Assembly: GCF_047501535.1 (NCBI RefSeq)
Contig: NZ_JAZDRJ010000010.1
Location: forward strand, 62,001 to 126,000
Reading direction: 5' to 3'
Source: Yanghanlia sp047501535
Lineage (GTDB): Bacteria > Pseudomonadota > Gammaproteobacteria > Burkholderiales > Burkholderiaceae_B
DNA: 64,000 nucleotides
This document shows, in pieces, positions 18,598 through 27,875 of this stretch; position 1 is the stretch's first letter, and every line of letters starts with the position of its first letter. The notes beneath the pieces are model-generated. The model saw nothing but the letters and a program-made list of their open reading frames with translations. It was not told where the DNA came from and ran no database searches. The position numbers and the translations under genes are program-made.

Positions 18598-19182
18598 TCA
18601 TGATCGCGAGTCGATATTCTGAGGTATGGGCGCTTCCAGGGGGTCAAAATCTTCCCATTGTCCGTTCTTCCAGCGCCCATGCGCACGCTCCACCTCGCGC
18701 CCGCCCGACTCCACCAGCATCGATGCAATTTCAGCGGCCCGCTCGCCGGTGGTATTTACTGCCAAAAGTACCCCTGCCGGCCGCCCTTCGCCGTTTTTTT
18801 CAACACCATGAGGCTGTGCGACGCTGTGCCGCCGCCTGTCCATGCCGCGCATCGCACCGGCCAACGAGCCGATGTATGCCCCGACGCCTGTACCCGCAAT
18901 AATGGGAATGAAAGAGTCCGTGACTGTGGCGACCAAGACGCCGCCCGCCACTGCGCCAAGGGCACCCAGAACGGCCGCTGTACCCAGCGCCTTGCGGGGT
19001 GCGCCGCGTGTACCCGGGTCCACCGCCTGATCGCCCCCGATTGGATAGTTATCGTGCTCCCCTGGCGGATTCACGTAGAAGACGTGCAGGGTTTCTTCGG
19101 GCAACCCGGCATCCATTAAGCGTTGAGCCGCCTTGCCTGCCGCGTCAAAAGTTGAAAATCGGGCTGCAACAATAAGTGCCAT
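18598..19182 (-). CDS. Unknown protein with glycine-zipper membrane segment
   Basis: 194 residues starting MALIVAARF; AAGGAG 8 nt upstream fixes this start rather than a TTG 18 nt earlier. The N-terminal 60 residues look like a small alpha/beta domain (FDAAGKAAQRLMDAG, then YVNPPGEHDNYPIGGD). Two Gly/Ala-rich hydrophobic helices follow (about 70-112: ALGAVAGGVLVATV and AGTGVGAYIGSLAGAM). The C-terminus is polar and acidic (WKNGQWEDFDP). Conserved in betaproteobacteria as far as I recall, function unknown. It stands alone between the efflux adaptor and the ybhN cluster. Confidence 0.8.
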   Translation of the reverse strand: MALIVAARFSTFDAAGKAAQRLMDAGLPEETLHVFYVNPPGEHDNYPIGGDQAVDPGTRGAPRKALGTAAVLGALGAVAGGVLVATVTDSFIPIIAGTGVGAYIGSLAGAMRGMDRRRHSVAQPHGVEKNGEGRPAGVLLAVNTTGERAAEIASMLVESGGREVERAHGRWKNGQWEDFDPLEAPIPQNIDSRS

Positions 19183-19225
19183 CTCAAAACTCCTTGCCAA
19201 GGGTGGAGGTCGCGCAACTCATCAC

Positions 19226-20200
19226 TCAGGCAATCTTCGTGCCGCGCGACATCGTTGATGAAGAGCGCGTCTCAAGGATGAGATAACAAATGCCAGCCAG
19301 CAGCACGGGAGCCAGATAGTAAAGCGCCCGATAAACAAGAATCGCTCCCAGGACTTGATGGCGAGGAACTTCTGGCGCGAGCATGGTGATGAAAACATAT
19401 TCTGTCACCCCAAGGCCGCCCGGAATATGGGCAACCGCGCCGACAATCGATCCGATCAGCAAGGTGCCTAGAATGGCGGCGTAACCAATGTCCCCTGGCA
19501 TCACGGTATATACCACCCATCCCATCACGGACCAATTCATCATGGCAAGCACCAATTGCAGAACAGCGATACGAGCTTCCGGAAGGACAATCTTATGGTC
19601 GCGCACTGTCCAGCTGCGGCGAGTGGAAAAGGCGCACAGTGCCAGATAGCCCACCGCCACAAAAACCATCAGCACTCCAATCACTCGCAAAGGGCCGGTG
19701 CTGATCTCCCAGTCAGACGGTGGTTGAACGGCTCCTGCCGCGAATATCCCCCCGGCCAATAAGCAATAGCCCATCCAGTTGGTGGTGATGCTCAGGCCCA
19801 TGATGCGCATGATTTGCCCTGGGTCCAGCCCATGTTTGCCATACAGACGCAGGCGCAACGCCAGCCCACCGACTGCAGCGCTAAAGTTCATGGTGAACGC
19901 GTAGCTGATAAAAGCCACCAACATGGTTCGCCACCAGGCAACATCATGGCCTACATACCTGCGCCCCAATAAATCAAAACAACTGTAGAGCACGTAACTC
20001 GCAGCCACCAAAGGAACTGCCATCCATAACGACGAGCGTGGTGTCTCTAGTATGGCCTGCATCACTTCGCTCCACTCAATCGTCAGCCCGACTCTTATTA
20101 GCAGCGCAATGATGAAACACACAAATACGCCGGTGGCCACCCGCTTCAACTTCGCTTTATGACGCCCGAACCAGCGGCGAGCGGTAGTGAGGGCCCTCAT
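19226..20200 (-). CDS. ybhN: YbhN, UPF0104/LPG-synthase-TM family membrane protein
   Basis: 324-residue integral membrane protein with about eight hydrophobic segments, starting with residues 20-40 and ending with YLAPVLLAGICYLIL. The central AHIPGGLGVTEYVFI motif is the hallmark of the flippase-like domain shared with MprF. It lacks the soluble aminoacyl-phospholipid synthase domain, so it may move lipids rather than modify them. Its start overlaps the clsB stop by 4 nt. Together with clsB and ybhP it forms the same cluster as in E. coli, pointing to phospholipid handling. Confidence 0.88.
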   Translation of the reverse strand: MRALTTARRWFGRHKAKLKRVATGVFVCFIIALLIRVGLTIEWSEVMQAILETPRSSLWMAVPLVAASYVLYSCFDLLGRRYVGHDVAWWRTMLVAFISYAFTMNFSAAVGGLALRLRLYGKHGLDPGQIMRIMGLSITTNWMGYCLLAGGIFAAGAVQPPSDWEISTGPLRVIGVLMVFVAVGYLALCAFSTRRSWTVRDHKIVLPEARIAVLQLVLAMMNWSVMGWVVYTVMPGDIGYAAILGTLLIGSIVGAVAHIPGGLGVTEYVFITMLAPEVPRHQVLGAILVYRALYYLAPVLLAGICYLILETRSSSTMSRGTKIA

Positions 20201-21411
20201 GACTCGCCCTTCTGAAGGTCTTCCAGATCGCCTTCGAGTGTGGTCAATTGCGGTTGTTTAGCGGGAAACTTGTTGGCCCATGCTGGAAAGCGGCGTAAAA
20301 AATGAAAAACGAACACGCCCACGAGCATTCTTTGAATTCGTCTGCGTGGGCGGCTACCTCTTTCCACCGGCCGACATTGTGACTCCAGCAAACAGTCAAG
20401 GCGCTCTTGGAGGCATGCGGAGAACGCAGCGTCACGGATAATGACATTGCCCTCAATATTCAGTGCCAGACTTAGCGGGTCGAGATTGCTGGAGCCGACT
20501 GTTGCCCACTGCCCATCCACCGTCGCCACTTTGCCGTGGAATGGGCGTTCACAATATTCGTAGATCTGCACCCCGCCGGAGAGCAAATAGTCATAGAGCA
20601 TCGTTGCTGCAAACTGCGCCCACCGCATGTCAGGCTCTCCTTGCAGGATCAGCCTGACCTTCACACCTCGCTTAGCCGCGCGACGCAAATCACGCAGAAG
20701 CGAATAACCGGGAAAGAAATACGCGTTCGCTAAGGTGATTTCACGCTGTGCGGCACGTATCGCGTGCCGGTAATGGCGCTCAATATCGTTGGTGTGCTCA
20801 TCGTTGTCGCGTATCACCCAGGCCGCAACTATCCCACCAGGCTGTGCACTCGGAGGCCGGCGACGCCAGCGCAATCGTTTCCATAGTGAGCTTTTTTTCT
20901 GAGCCGCCTCCAACAGACGCAAGGTATCCCGTTCAATATCAGCCACTATCGGGCCAGTGATCTTGACGGCATAATCCTGTTTAGCCAACGGGCCGCTTTT
21001 AATGAGATGATCAACAGAAAAGTTAATACCGCCCACGAAGGCAAGCTCACTATCAATGAGCACTATTTTTCGGTGCAACCGCCTGAAAAGATTAGTTCTT
21101 AGCCCGAAACGGCGCGGTTTAAGGTCGAAAAAATGCAGGCGTACGCCCGCTTGCACTAACTCGTTCACGTAGGCGTCGGGCAAGTCGGCCGTGCCGTAGC
21201 CGTCTACCGTAACTTCTACATGCACACCTCGCTGGGCAGCATTAATAAGGGCTTGCGCCAGCTCCTGGCCAACAAGGTCATCGAAAATAATGAATGTCTC
21301 AATAATGACGCTGCTGCGAGCCGCAGCGATCGCGTCAAAAACAGCGGGAAAGAATTCCTCGCCATTTTCCAAGAGTTCAAACGCATTGCCTTCGGTCCAT
21401 TTCACCGGCAT
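20197..21411 (-). CDS. clsB: Cardiolipin synthase B (phospholipase D superfamily)
   Basis: Makes cardiolipin or phosphatidylglycerol by transphosphatidylation at the membrane. 404 residues from the ATG that has GGAGG 7 nt upstream; the 16 extra residues of the longer frame read through the ybhP 3' end. Two HKD motifs are intact: HRKIVLID about a third of the way in, and HGKVATVD in the second half, each followed by G(G/S)xN. The start lies inside the ybhP coding end and the stop overlaps ybhN. Confidence 0.93.
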   Translation of the reverse strand: MPVKWTEGNAFELLENGEEFFPAVFDAIAAARSSVIIETFIIFDDLVGQELAQALINAAQRGVHVEVTVDGYGTADLPDAYVNELVQAGVRLHFFDLKPRRFGLRTNLFRRLHRKIVLIDSELAFVGGINFSVDHLIKSGPLAKQDYAVKITGPIVADIERDTLRLLEAAQKKSSLWKRLRWRRRPPSAQPGGIVAAWVIRDNDEHTNDIERHYRHAIRAAQREITLANAYFFPGYSLLRDLRRAAKRGVKVRLILQGEPDMRWAQFAATMLYDYLLSGGVQIYEYCERPFHGKVATVDGQWATVGSSNLDPLSLALNIEGNVIIRDAAFSACLQERLDCLLESQCRPVERGSRPRRRIQRMLVGVFVFHFLRRFPAWANKFPAKQPQLTTLEGDLEDLQKGES

Positions 21412-22172
21412 AGCGATACCTCCGCCGCCAAGGGTGCGTGGTCTGACAGCTTGGCCCAAGGGTGTCTGGAGAGTTTGACCGGCTGATAACTCTCTACATT
21501 ACGAACATAAATTCGATCCAGCCGAAACAGGGGGAAACTCGCCGGAAACGTGCGTGGCAAGCGTCCATGTCGTTCGTAGTGAATCTCCTTCAGGCCCGCA
21601 CAGCGGCCCAAGCGTCGCTGCCCTCTTTGAAGCCAGTCATTGAAATCGCCCGCCACGAATAGCGGCGCCCTAGGCGGAATCTTCTCTTTGATGAATGCGC
21701 ACAAGCGATCAAGTTGGGGGGAGCGGTGCCCTTCTCGCAGCCCAAGATGCACACATATCGCATGCAGGTCCGTCTCTAGGCGAGGCGGCCTAAGCACACA
21801 ATGCAATAAACCGCGGCGCTCATGATTCCCAACCGATACGTCAATATTGTCGTAGGTGGCGATGGGAAACTTGGACAGTAAAGCATTGCCATGATGGCCA
21901 TGGGGATAGACCGCATTACGGCCATATGCGAATTCCGGCCAGATTGTGTCGGCTAGAAACTCGTAATGGCTGAGGGTCGGCCAACGCGCTAGGCGGCGAG
22001 CGTGACGGTGATGCTCACCCAGCACCTCCTGCAAAAAAACAATATCTGCGTGTGTGGAGCGGATCGCGTCACGCAGCTCGTTCAAGATGAAGCGCCGATT
22101 GAAAACGGTGAAACCCTTATGGGTATTCACCGTCAAAATTCGCAAAGTATCCTGAGGGGCGTCCGTATGCAT
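21402..22172 (-). CDS. ybhP: YbhP, endonuclease/exonuclease/phosphatase family protein
   Basis: 256 residues of the Mg-dependent EEP fold: VNTHKGF, FLQEV, GRNAVYPHGHHGNALLS, CVHLGLREGHR, GDFNDW and SDHAPL carry the metal and catalytic residues. E. coli YbhP aligns from its first residue with the ATG at 22172, so that start is preferred to 22202. It could act on a phosphoester of lipid metabolism rather than DNA, given its fixed partnership with clsB and ybhN; that is inference. Confidence 0.88.
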   Translation of the reverse strand: MHTDAPQDTLRILTVNTHKGFTVFNRRFILNELRDAIRSTHADIVFLQEVLGEHHRHARRLARWPTLSHYEFLADTIWPEFAYGRNAVYPHGHHGNALLSKFPIATYDNIDVSVGNHERRGLLHCVLRPPRLETDLHAICVHLGLREGHRSPQLDRLCAFIKEKIPPRAPLFVAGDFNDWLQRGQRRLGRCAGLKEIHYERHGRLPRTFPASFPLFRLDRIYVRNVESYQPVKLSRHPWAKLSDHAPLAAEVSLCR

Positions 22173-22242
22173 GCATGGTCTGCCAAAGCGATGACATCGC
22201 ATGCTTCAGCAATTGTCATGCCGCCCCTTGAAATACGGCTCT

Positions 22243-23037
22243 TTAGCTTAGTAGCAAAGCATCATCCGCAAGCTCTTCACCCCGCACCCGCTCAAACATA
22301 TGCAGCAGATCTTCCACCTGCATGCCACGGCGCTGCTCTCCCGCCACATCAAGCACCACTTTGCCCTGATGCAGCATGACGGTGCGCTCGCCGACATCCA
22401 ATGCCTGGCGCATGCTGTGTGTCACCATCATGGTGGTGAGCTGGTTTTCCTCAACGATACGCACCGTCTGCTTCAAGACGAAATCGGCAGTACGTGGGTC
22501 AAGAGCCGCTGTATGTTCATCCAGAAGCAAGATACGGGAAGGCTGAAGTGCAGCCATCAGCAGGCTGACGGCCTGTCGCTGGCCACCCGATAACAAGCCG
22601 ATGCGGTCAGTCAACCGGTTTTCCAGCCCCAGCCCCAGAGTCGCCAGACGTGCGCGAAAATCTTCACGCATGGAGGCCTTCACGGCTTTGCCCAACCCGC
22701 GCCTCTGCCCCCTGGCATGAGCCAGCGCCATGTTTTCCTCGATTGTGAGGTCTTCACATGTTCCCGCCATCGGGTCCTGAAATACGCGTGCCACCTGATT
22801 GGCGCGTTCCCACACCGGTTGGCGGGTGACGTCATTGCCGTTGATGAGAATACTGCCTTCATCCACCGGAATATCGCCCGATACAGCGTTCAAGAGCGTA
22901 GACTTACCCGCCCCGTTGGAACCGATTACTGTGACAAACTGGCCTTCGGGAATATGCACCGACATGCCCCGCAAGGCACGAGTTTCGATCGGCGTGCCGG
23001 CGTTGAAAGTAATGTGGAGATCCTTGGCATTTAACAT
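22243..23037 (-). CDS. ABC transporter ATP-binding protein (partner of PF04392-type importer)
   Basis: 264 residues: Walker A GSNGAGKST, signature LLSGGQRQAVSL, Walker B RILLLDEHTAALD, and the switch histidine in VTHSM. Energises import through the permease encoded immediately upstream (2-nt gap). Gene order on the minus strand is binding protein, permease, ATPase, as in streptococcal tryptophan-importer-like clusters. The ligand cannot be deduced here. Confidence 0.88.
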   Translation of the reverse strand: MLNAKDLHITFNAGTPIETRALRGMSVHIPEGQFVTVIGSNGAGKSTLLNAVSGDIPVDEGSILINGNDVTRQPVWERANQVARVFQDPMAGTCEDLTIEENMALAHARGQRRGLGKAVKASMREDFRARLATLGLGLENRLTDRIGLLSGGQRQAVSLLMAALQPSRILLLDEHTAALDPRTADFVLKQTVRIVEENQLTTMMVTHSMRQALDVGERTVMLHQGKVVLDVAGEQRRGMQVEDLLHMFERVRGEELADDALLLS

Positions 23038-23039
23038 GA

Positions 23040-23930
23040 TCAGTTCCCTTTCTTACGCCGCAGACGCTGCTTGATCATGGGCATGACCAAGGCGAATGTA
23101 ACCAGCAAGGCTGTCACCAGGTTGAGGTCTTGGGCATGCAGGCCGATAAAGTCCGCATTCAGCGCCAAGGCAACGAACAACCGGTACAGTACAGCGCCGA
23201 TGATGACTGCAAGGGTAATGATGAAGAAGCGGCGTGAAGGCATAATGCTTTCGCCAATAATGACCGCAGCCAAGCCAATCACAATGGTGCCTATGCCCAT
23301 GGAAATGTCCGCACCGCCTTGCGACTGCGCGAACAAAGCACCGGCCAAAGCGCAGAGTGCGTTGGAGATGGCCATGCCCACCAGTACGCGACGGCCTGTG
23401 GCCACCCCTTGAGCACGCGCCATACGTGGGTTGGAGCCTGTGGCGCGCATGGCCAGACCAGCCTGAGTTGAAAAATACCAATCCAACAAGAATTTGGCCG
23501 CCACCAGCAACACCACCAACATCAAAGGTCGGAAGATGTAGTCGGAAACGCCGTCCGGTTGCAGCACATTAAAAACCGTGGGCTCCATGATAAGCGGCAC
23601 ATTCGGCCCACCCATGATGCGCAGATTGATAGAATACAGAGCAATCATCATCAGGATGCTGGCCAGCAGATCCATAATGCGCAGCTTAACGTTCAACCAG
23701 CCGGTAATCATGCCTGCAAACGCACCAGCGGCCATCGCTGCCAACGTGGCGGAAAAGGGATCCATGCCCACACTGATCAGCGTCGCTGCAGTGGCGCCCC
23801 CAAGGGGGAAACTGCCATCGACGGTGAGATCAGGAAAGCGCAGGATGCGAAAGGAGATCAGCACACCCAGAGCGACCAGGCCAAAAATCAGGCCGATCTC
23901 CAGGGCACCCCATAAAGCATAAATGGACAT
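23040..23930 (-). CDS. ABC transporter permease (BMP/branched-chain type)
   Basis: 296-residue inner-membrane protein with eight to nine hydrophobic segments. FPDLTVDGSFPLGGA near the N-terminus and ATGSNPRMARAQGV in the middle are typical of the permeases paired with PF04392 binding proteins. The C-terminus is basic (KQRLRRKKGN), as for a cytoplasmic tail. Lies 11 nt behind the binding-protein gene. Confidence 0.88.
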   Translation of the reverse strand: MSIYALWGALEIGLIFGLVALGVLISFRILRFPDLTVDGSFPLGGATAATLISVGMDPFSATLAAMAAGAFAGMITGWLNVKLRIMDLLASILMMIALYSINLRIMGGPNVPLIMEPTVFNVLQPDGVSDYIFRPLMLVVLLVAAKFLLDWYFSTQAGLAMRATGSNPRMARAQGVATGRRVLVGMAISNALCALAGALFAQSQGGADISMGIGTIVIGLAAVIIGESIMPSRRFFIITLAVIIGAVLYRLFVALALNADFIGLHAQDLNLVTALLVTFALVMPMIKQRLRRKKGN

Positions 23931-23941
23931 GGAAAACTAAA

Positions 23942-24910
23942 TTACTCAATAACCTTGGTAGCAGATTTTACGAACTCTTCATCCAATGTGACGCCTTGCT
24001 GCTGCGCCGCACCCGGATTAACGAAAAGCTCCAGGTTGTCGCTGCTTTCAGAAGCAATATCACCTGGCTTCTCGCCCTTCAGAATACGCGCCACCATACG
24101 GCCTGTCTGCAGGCCCAAGTCATAATAATTAATGCCTATGGCTGCGATTGCGCCGCGCACCACACTGTCAGTGTCAGACGCAATCAGCGGCAATTTGGCA
24201 TCGGTGCCGACTTTTACCAGCGCCTCGTAGGCCGACACCACGTTGTTATCTGTGTTGGTGTAGATGACGTCTACTTTTCCAACCAGACTGCGTGCCGCCG
24301 CGCCAACATCAACCGTGCGGGGCGCTGTCGCCTCAACCAGCGTCATACCGTGTTCCGGCAGAAGTTCGCGCATGGCTTTTACCACCACCACCGAATTGGC
24401 TTCTGCGGGGTTATAGACCATGCCGACCCGTTTGGCGTCTGGCACGACTTTTTTAATCAGTTCGACCTGACGTTCTAGTGACAGTCGATCAGAGACCCCG
24501 CTGACATTGGTGCCGGACGCTTCCATGGTCGGCACAAGTTGAGCCGCGACCGGATCGGTAACTGCGGAATAAACGACGGGAATATCCCGGGTGGCAGAGA
24601 CGACAGCCTGTGCCGATGGGGTAGCGATGGCGACAATGACGTCGACACGATCGCCTACGAACTTGCGAGCAATCTGTGCTGCAATGGCATTATTGCCTTG
24701 AGCGGTCTGGTATTGCCATTTCAGGCCTGTCTCTTCTGTGTAACCTGCTTCAGCTAGACTGGCCTTGACGCCATCCCGGACGGAATCCAGTGCGGGATGT
24801 TCTACGATGGAGGTTACCGCAACAGATTGCGCCCATGATGGTGCATGCGCCAGCAGGCCTGCAGCAAGCAAGCCCGCAACCAGGGTACGAACAGAGAGTT
24901 TCGACTTCAT
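23942..24910 (-). CDS. ABC transporter substrate-binding protein (PF04392 type)
   Basis: 322 residues with a cleavable signal peptide ending near APSWAQS (residue 28). The mature part matches the periplasmic fold with VTSIVEHPALDSVRDGVKA at the first strand, NPAEANS in the middle and GINYYDLGLQTGRM near the end. Homologues are assigned to tryptophan or other aromatic ligands, but the ligand is not evident. AAGGAG precedes the ATG. It begins 33 nt after the spermidine-synthase-like gene on the same strand. Confidence 0.88.
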   Translation of the reverse strand: MKSKLSVRTLVAGLLAAGLLAHAPSWAQSVAVTSIVEHPALDSVRDGVKASLAEAGYTEETGLKWQYQTAQGNNAIAAQIARKFVGDRVDVIVAIATPSAQAVVSATRDIPVVYSAVTDPVAAQLVPTMEASGTNVSGVSDRLSLERQVELIKKVVPDAKRVGMVYNPAEANSVVVVKAMRELLPEHGMTLVEATAPRTVDVGAAARSLVGKVDVIYTNTDNNVVSAYEALVKVGTDAKLPLIASDTDSVVRGAIAAIGINYYDLGLQTGRMVARILKGEKPGDIASESSDNLELFVNPGAAQQQGVTLDEEFVKSATKVIE

Positions 24911-24943
24911 GGAAAGCTCCTTGGCAACATTGATAAACGGCGG

Positions 24944-25747
24944 TCAGTCGTGACTGCGCGTAAGTGTATGTGAGAAATGCAGCTGTTGCAGCATGTCGCG
25001 CGCCCATCTTACGGCAGGCAGGCGATAGCGGCGTTCAATCATTTCAGCCCGTTCGATAAAGGCGCCGACGGACACATCAAGCAAATCTCCCTTTACCCCT
25101 ATAGCGATGCGGTTACCCGCGTCGATTTCCGGCAACACCAGCATGCCATCGGGAAAAGCAGCCCGCAGCCCTTCAAGATTCGGCTCGAAGCTGGCGTGAT
25201 CGCCAAAGAGGTTCACAGTGATTACGCCCGGGTCAGTGAGTACGCGGGCGCAGTCCTGGTAAAACTCGGGCGAACCGCACACCGGGCCCTGAGCCGTCGC
25301 ATCATAGAGATCAACCATTAAGGCTGTATAGCAGCCAATATTTTCAGGTCGGCGCACCCAGTCGGCGGCATCGCAATGGTCAATATCCGAACGCTCTGAC
25401 TCGGGCAGGCGGAAATGGCTGCGACACACAGCCGTGACCATAGGGTTCCATTCGACCGTTGTGATTTGCACCGGCGTATTGCGCAAGGTGTACCGCAAAA
25501 GCGAACCCGCGCCTAACCCTAATATGCCGACATGATGCTCTGCCTCAGGCTCAAGCAACAACAGCCAGGCCATCATTTGCTGGGTATAGGCGAGAACCAG
25601 ATCGTTGGGGCGACGCAATCGCATGGCCCCTTGCACCCATTCGGTACCGAAATGCAGATAGCGTATGCCCGAGGATTCGGAGACGGTAGGCTCATCCATT
25701 TCCCAGGGGCGATACGCTTCTTTGGCGGATTCAAACGCTTCAGACAC
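24944..25747 (-). CDS. Spermidine-synthase-like SAM-fold protein
   Basis: 267 residues from a GTG that overlaps the thiolase stop by 8 nt; a TTG at 25765 is an alternative. A Rossmann-type motif GILGLGAGSLLRYTL is followed by TTVEWNPMV and by MVDLYDAT, as in SpeE-like proteins. The N-terminal beta-strand domain is short, and no SpeD or other polyamine gene is nearby, so true spermidine synthesis is doubtful. The substrate is unknown. Coupling to the thiolase suggests coexpression. Confidence 0.75.
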   Translation of the reverse strand: MSEAFESAKEAYRPWEMDEPTVSESSGIRYLHFGTEWVQGAMRLRRPNDLVLAYTQQMMAWLLLLEPEAEHHVGILGLGAGSLLRYTLRNTPVQITTVEWNPMVTAVCRSHFRLPESERSDIDHCDAADWVRRPENIGCYTALMVDLYDATAQGPVCGSPEFYQDCARVLTDPGVITVNLFGDHASFEPNLEGLRAAFPDGMLVLPEIDAGNRIAIGVKGDLLDVSVGAFIERAEMIERRYRLPAVRWARDMLQQLHFSHTLTRSHD

Positions 25748-26921
25748 GCTCGAAGATCGCCGCAATACCCTGCCCCCCGCCTATGCACATGGTCACCAGT
25801 GCATAGCGGCCCTGAATACGCTCAAGCTCGTATAACGCTTTGGTGGTGATGATGGCGCCGGTCGCGCCGATGGGGTGGCCCAGGCTGATGCCGCTGCCGT
25901 TCGGGTTGACTTTGGCCGGATCCATGCCGAGCTCTTTAATCACGGCGCAGGCTTGAGCGGCGAAGGCTTCGTTGGATTCGATGACATCCATCTGATCGAG
26001 TGTCAGGCCGGCGCGTTCCAGCGCCAGTCGCGTGGCCGGAACAGGGCCAATGCCCATGTAAAGCGGCTCGACCCCTGCGTGGCCATACGACACCAGACGC
26101 GCCATCGGCTTGACGCCGCGCTTTTGCGCATGGGAAGCGCTCATCAGCAACACCGCACCCGCGCCATCGTTCAGGCCCGATGCATTGCCTGCTGTTACCG
26201 TGCCGTCTTCTTTGACAAATACCGGCTTCAGGCCCTCGAAATCTTCAGCCTTGGCCCCCATGCGTACGTGCTCGTCGGTATCAAACACAACTTCGCCTTT
26301 GCGAGTTTTCTGCACGACGGGCACGATCTGCGACTTGAAATAACCTTGTTTAATGGCGTTTTCAGCACGTTGGTGTGAAGACACAGCAAGAGCGTCTTGA
26401 TCGGCGCGGCTGATTTCGTGACGCTTGGCGACGTTTTCTGCGGTCACACCCATATGCACGTTAGCCAGTGGGTCGGACAAAGCGCCGGTCATCATATCGA
26501 TGAGAGCCGCATCGCCCATGCGCGCACCCCAGCGTTGCGCAGGGGCGAGATAAGGCGCGCAGCTCATGCTTTCGGCGCCTGCGCCGATCGCCACCTGCGC
26601 ATCGCCCAACTTGATAGCCTGAGCCGCGCTAATGATGGCCTGCAGGCCTGAGCCGCACAGGCGGTTAACGTTCATGGCGACCGCGCTGTCGGGAATGCCG
26701 GCGTTCAGTGACGCCACACGCGACAAATACATGTCTTTGGGCTCAGTATTGACCACCTGACCGAACACGACGTGCTGCACCTCGGAAGGCTCCACCCCAG
26801 CCCGCTCCAAGACAGCCCGCACAACGGTTGTGCCCAACTCTGTTGGGCGCACATTTTTCAGGGAGCCCCCGAAATCACCAATAGCCGTTCTGCAGGCGGC
26901 AACGACAACAACGTCTTCCAT
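25740..26921 (-). CDS. Acetyl-CoA acetyltransferase/beta-ketothiolase (BktB-like)
   Basis: 393-residue biosynthetic-type thiolase that condenses or cleaves acyl-CoA units. C89 in NRLCGSG is the nucleophile; H349 in GHPIGATG and C379 in CIGGGQG complete the active site. Could supply acetoacetyl-CoA for polyhydroxyalkanoate or serve in fatty-acid breakdown; no phaB or phaC is present here. It heads a five-gene minus-strand run (thiolase, SpeE-like, ABC importer). Confidence 0.93.
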   Translation of the reverse strand: MEDVVVVAACRTAIGDFGGSLKNVRPTELGTTVVRAVLERAGVEPSEVQHVVFGQVVNTEPKDMYLSRVASLNAGIPDSAVAMNVNRLCGSGLQAIISAAQAIKLGDAQVAIGAGAESMSCAPYLAPAQRWGARMGDAALIDMMTGALSDPLANVHMGVTAENVAKRHEISRADQDALAVSSHQRAENAIKQGYFKSQIVPVVQKTRKGEVVFDTDEHVRMGAKAEDFEGLKPVFVKEDGTVTAGNASGLNDGAGAVLLMSASHAQKRGVKPMARLVSYGHAGVEPLYMGIGPVPATRLALERAGLTLDQMDVIESNEAFAAQACAVIKELGMDPAKVNPNGSGISLGHPIGATGAIITTKALYELERIQGRYALVTMCIGGGQGIAAIFERV

Positions 26922-27079
26922 GCTCGAATCTCCTGTGTATTTATAGGTACTGCGATGTGAATTAGAAGATCATACCGCGCCCCGAGACTCGCTGTCGCCC
27001 GGCGTCTTACGGAGCGCGTCAGCCGTTTCCCGCTCTCACTGATATCATGACCCCTTTGCTCCACCACATCTTTTACACT

Positions 27080-27871
27080 GTGAAATTAGCCACCTGGAAC
27101 GTCAATTCTCTAAAAGTCCGCTTGCCACAAGTTGTCAACTGGCTGCGCAATAACCCCGTTGATGCTTTGTGCTTGCAAGAGCTCAAACTGGCCGACGAAT
27201 TCTTCCCCCTAGATGCCTTCACTGAAATCGGTTACCACGCAGTCTGGGCAGGCCAAAAAACCTATAACGGCGTAGCCATTATTTCGCGGCAACCCGGTAC
27301 CGACACGCACCGCAATTTGCCCGGCTTGGAAGACCCTCAGCAGCGAGTGATCGCCACGACCTTGCCTTCGCCCGCCGGCCCAGTGCGCGTTATTAGCGCC
27401 TATTGCCCCAACGGCCAGTCGCTCGACAGCGACAAATATCAATACAAGCTGCGCTGGTTCCAGGCTTTGCATGAATGGCTGCAAGAAGAGCTGCAATCCT
27501 ACCCGCGCTTGGCGATATTGGGAGACTACAACGTCGCGCCTGCCGACGAAGATGTACACGACCCGGCCAAATGGGAAGGAGATGTCCTGGTGTCGGAGCC
27601 CGAACGCGCTGCGTTCCAGGCGTTGCTCGACCTCGGCCTGACCGACGCCTTCCGTCTATTCCCGCAAGAAGAGAAATCCTTCTCGTGGTGGGATTACCGG
27701 CGGATGGCCTTCCGCCGCAATGCCGGGCTGCGCATTGACCACGTCTTGCTGTCAGAGGCTTTACGCCCCCTATGTACAGAATGCGTGATCGACAAAGAGC
27801 CTCGCGGTTGGGAACAGCCCTCCGATCACACCCCCGTAATCGCCACGCTTAATTTCGGCCAGGAACCTTAA
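27080..27871 (+). CDS. xth: Exodeoxyribonuclease III
   Basis: Mg-dependent AP endonuclease and 3'-5' exonuclease of base-excision repair. The GTG at 27080 gives 263 residues starting (M)KLATWNVNSLKVRLPQV, which matches family N-termini; an ATG at 27047 would add 11 unconserved residues. LQELKLADEFFP, NGQSLDSDKYQYKL, GDYNVAP and SDHTPV are all present. No strong ribosome binding site is seen at either start. The unknown gene follows after 4 nt. Confidence 0.93.
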   Translation: MKLATWNVNSLKVRLPQVVNWLRNNPVDALCLQELKLADEFFPLDAFTEIGYHAVWAGQKTYNGVAIISRQPGTDTHRNLPGLEDPQQRVIATTLPSPAGPVRVISAYCPNGQSLDSDKYQYKLRWFQALHEWLQEELQSYPRLAILGDYNVAPADEDVHDPAKWEGDVLVSEPERAAFQALLDLGLTDAFRLFPQEEKSFSWWDYRRMAFRRNAGLRIDHVLLSEALRPLCTECVIDKEPRGWEQPSDHTPVIATLNFGQEP

Positions 27872-27875
27872 CCTT

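Noticed and set aside
24911..24943. A possible riboswitch ahead of the ABC importer
   Set aside because: Only 33 nt separate the genes, too short for a riboswitch, and no structure stands out.
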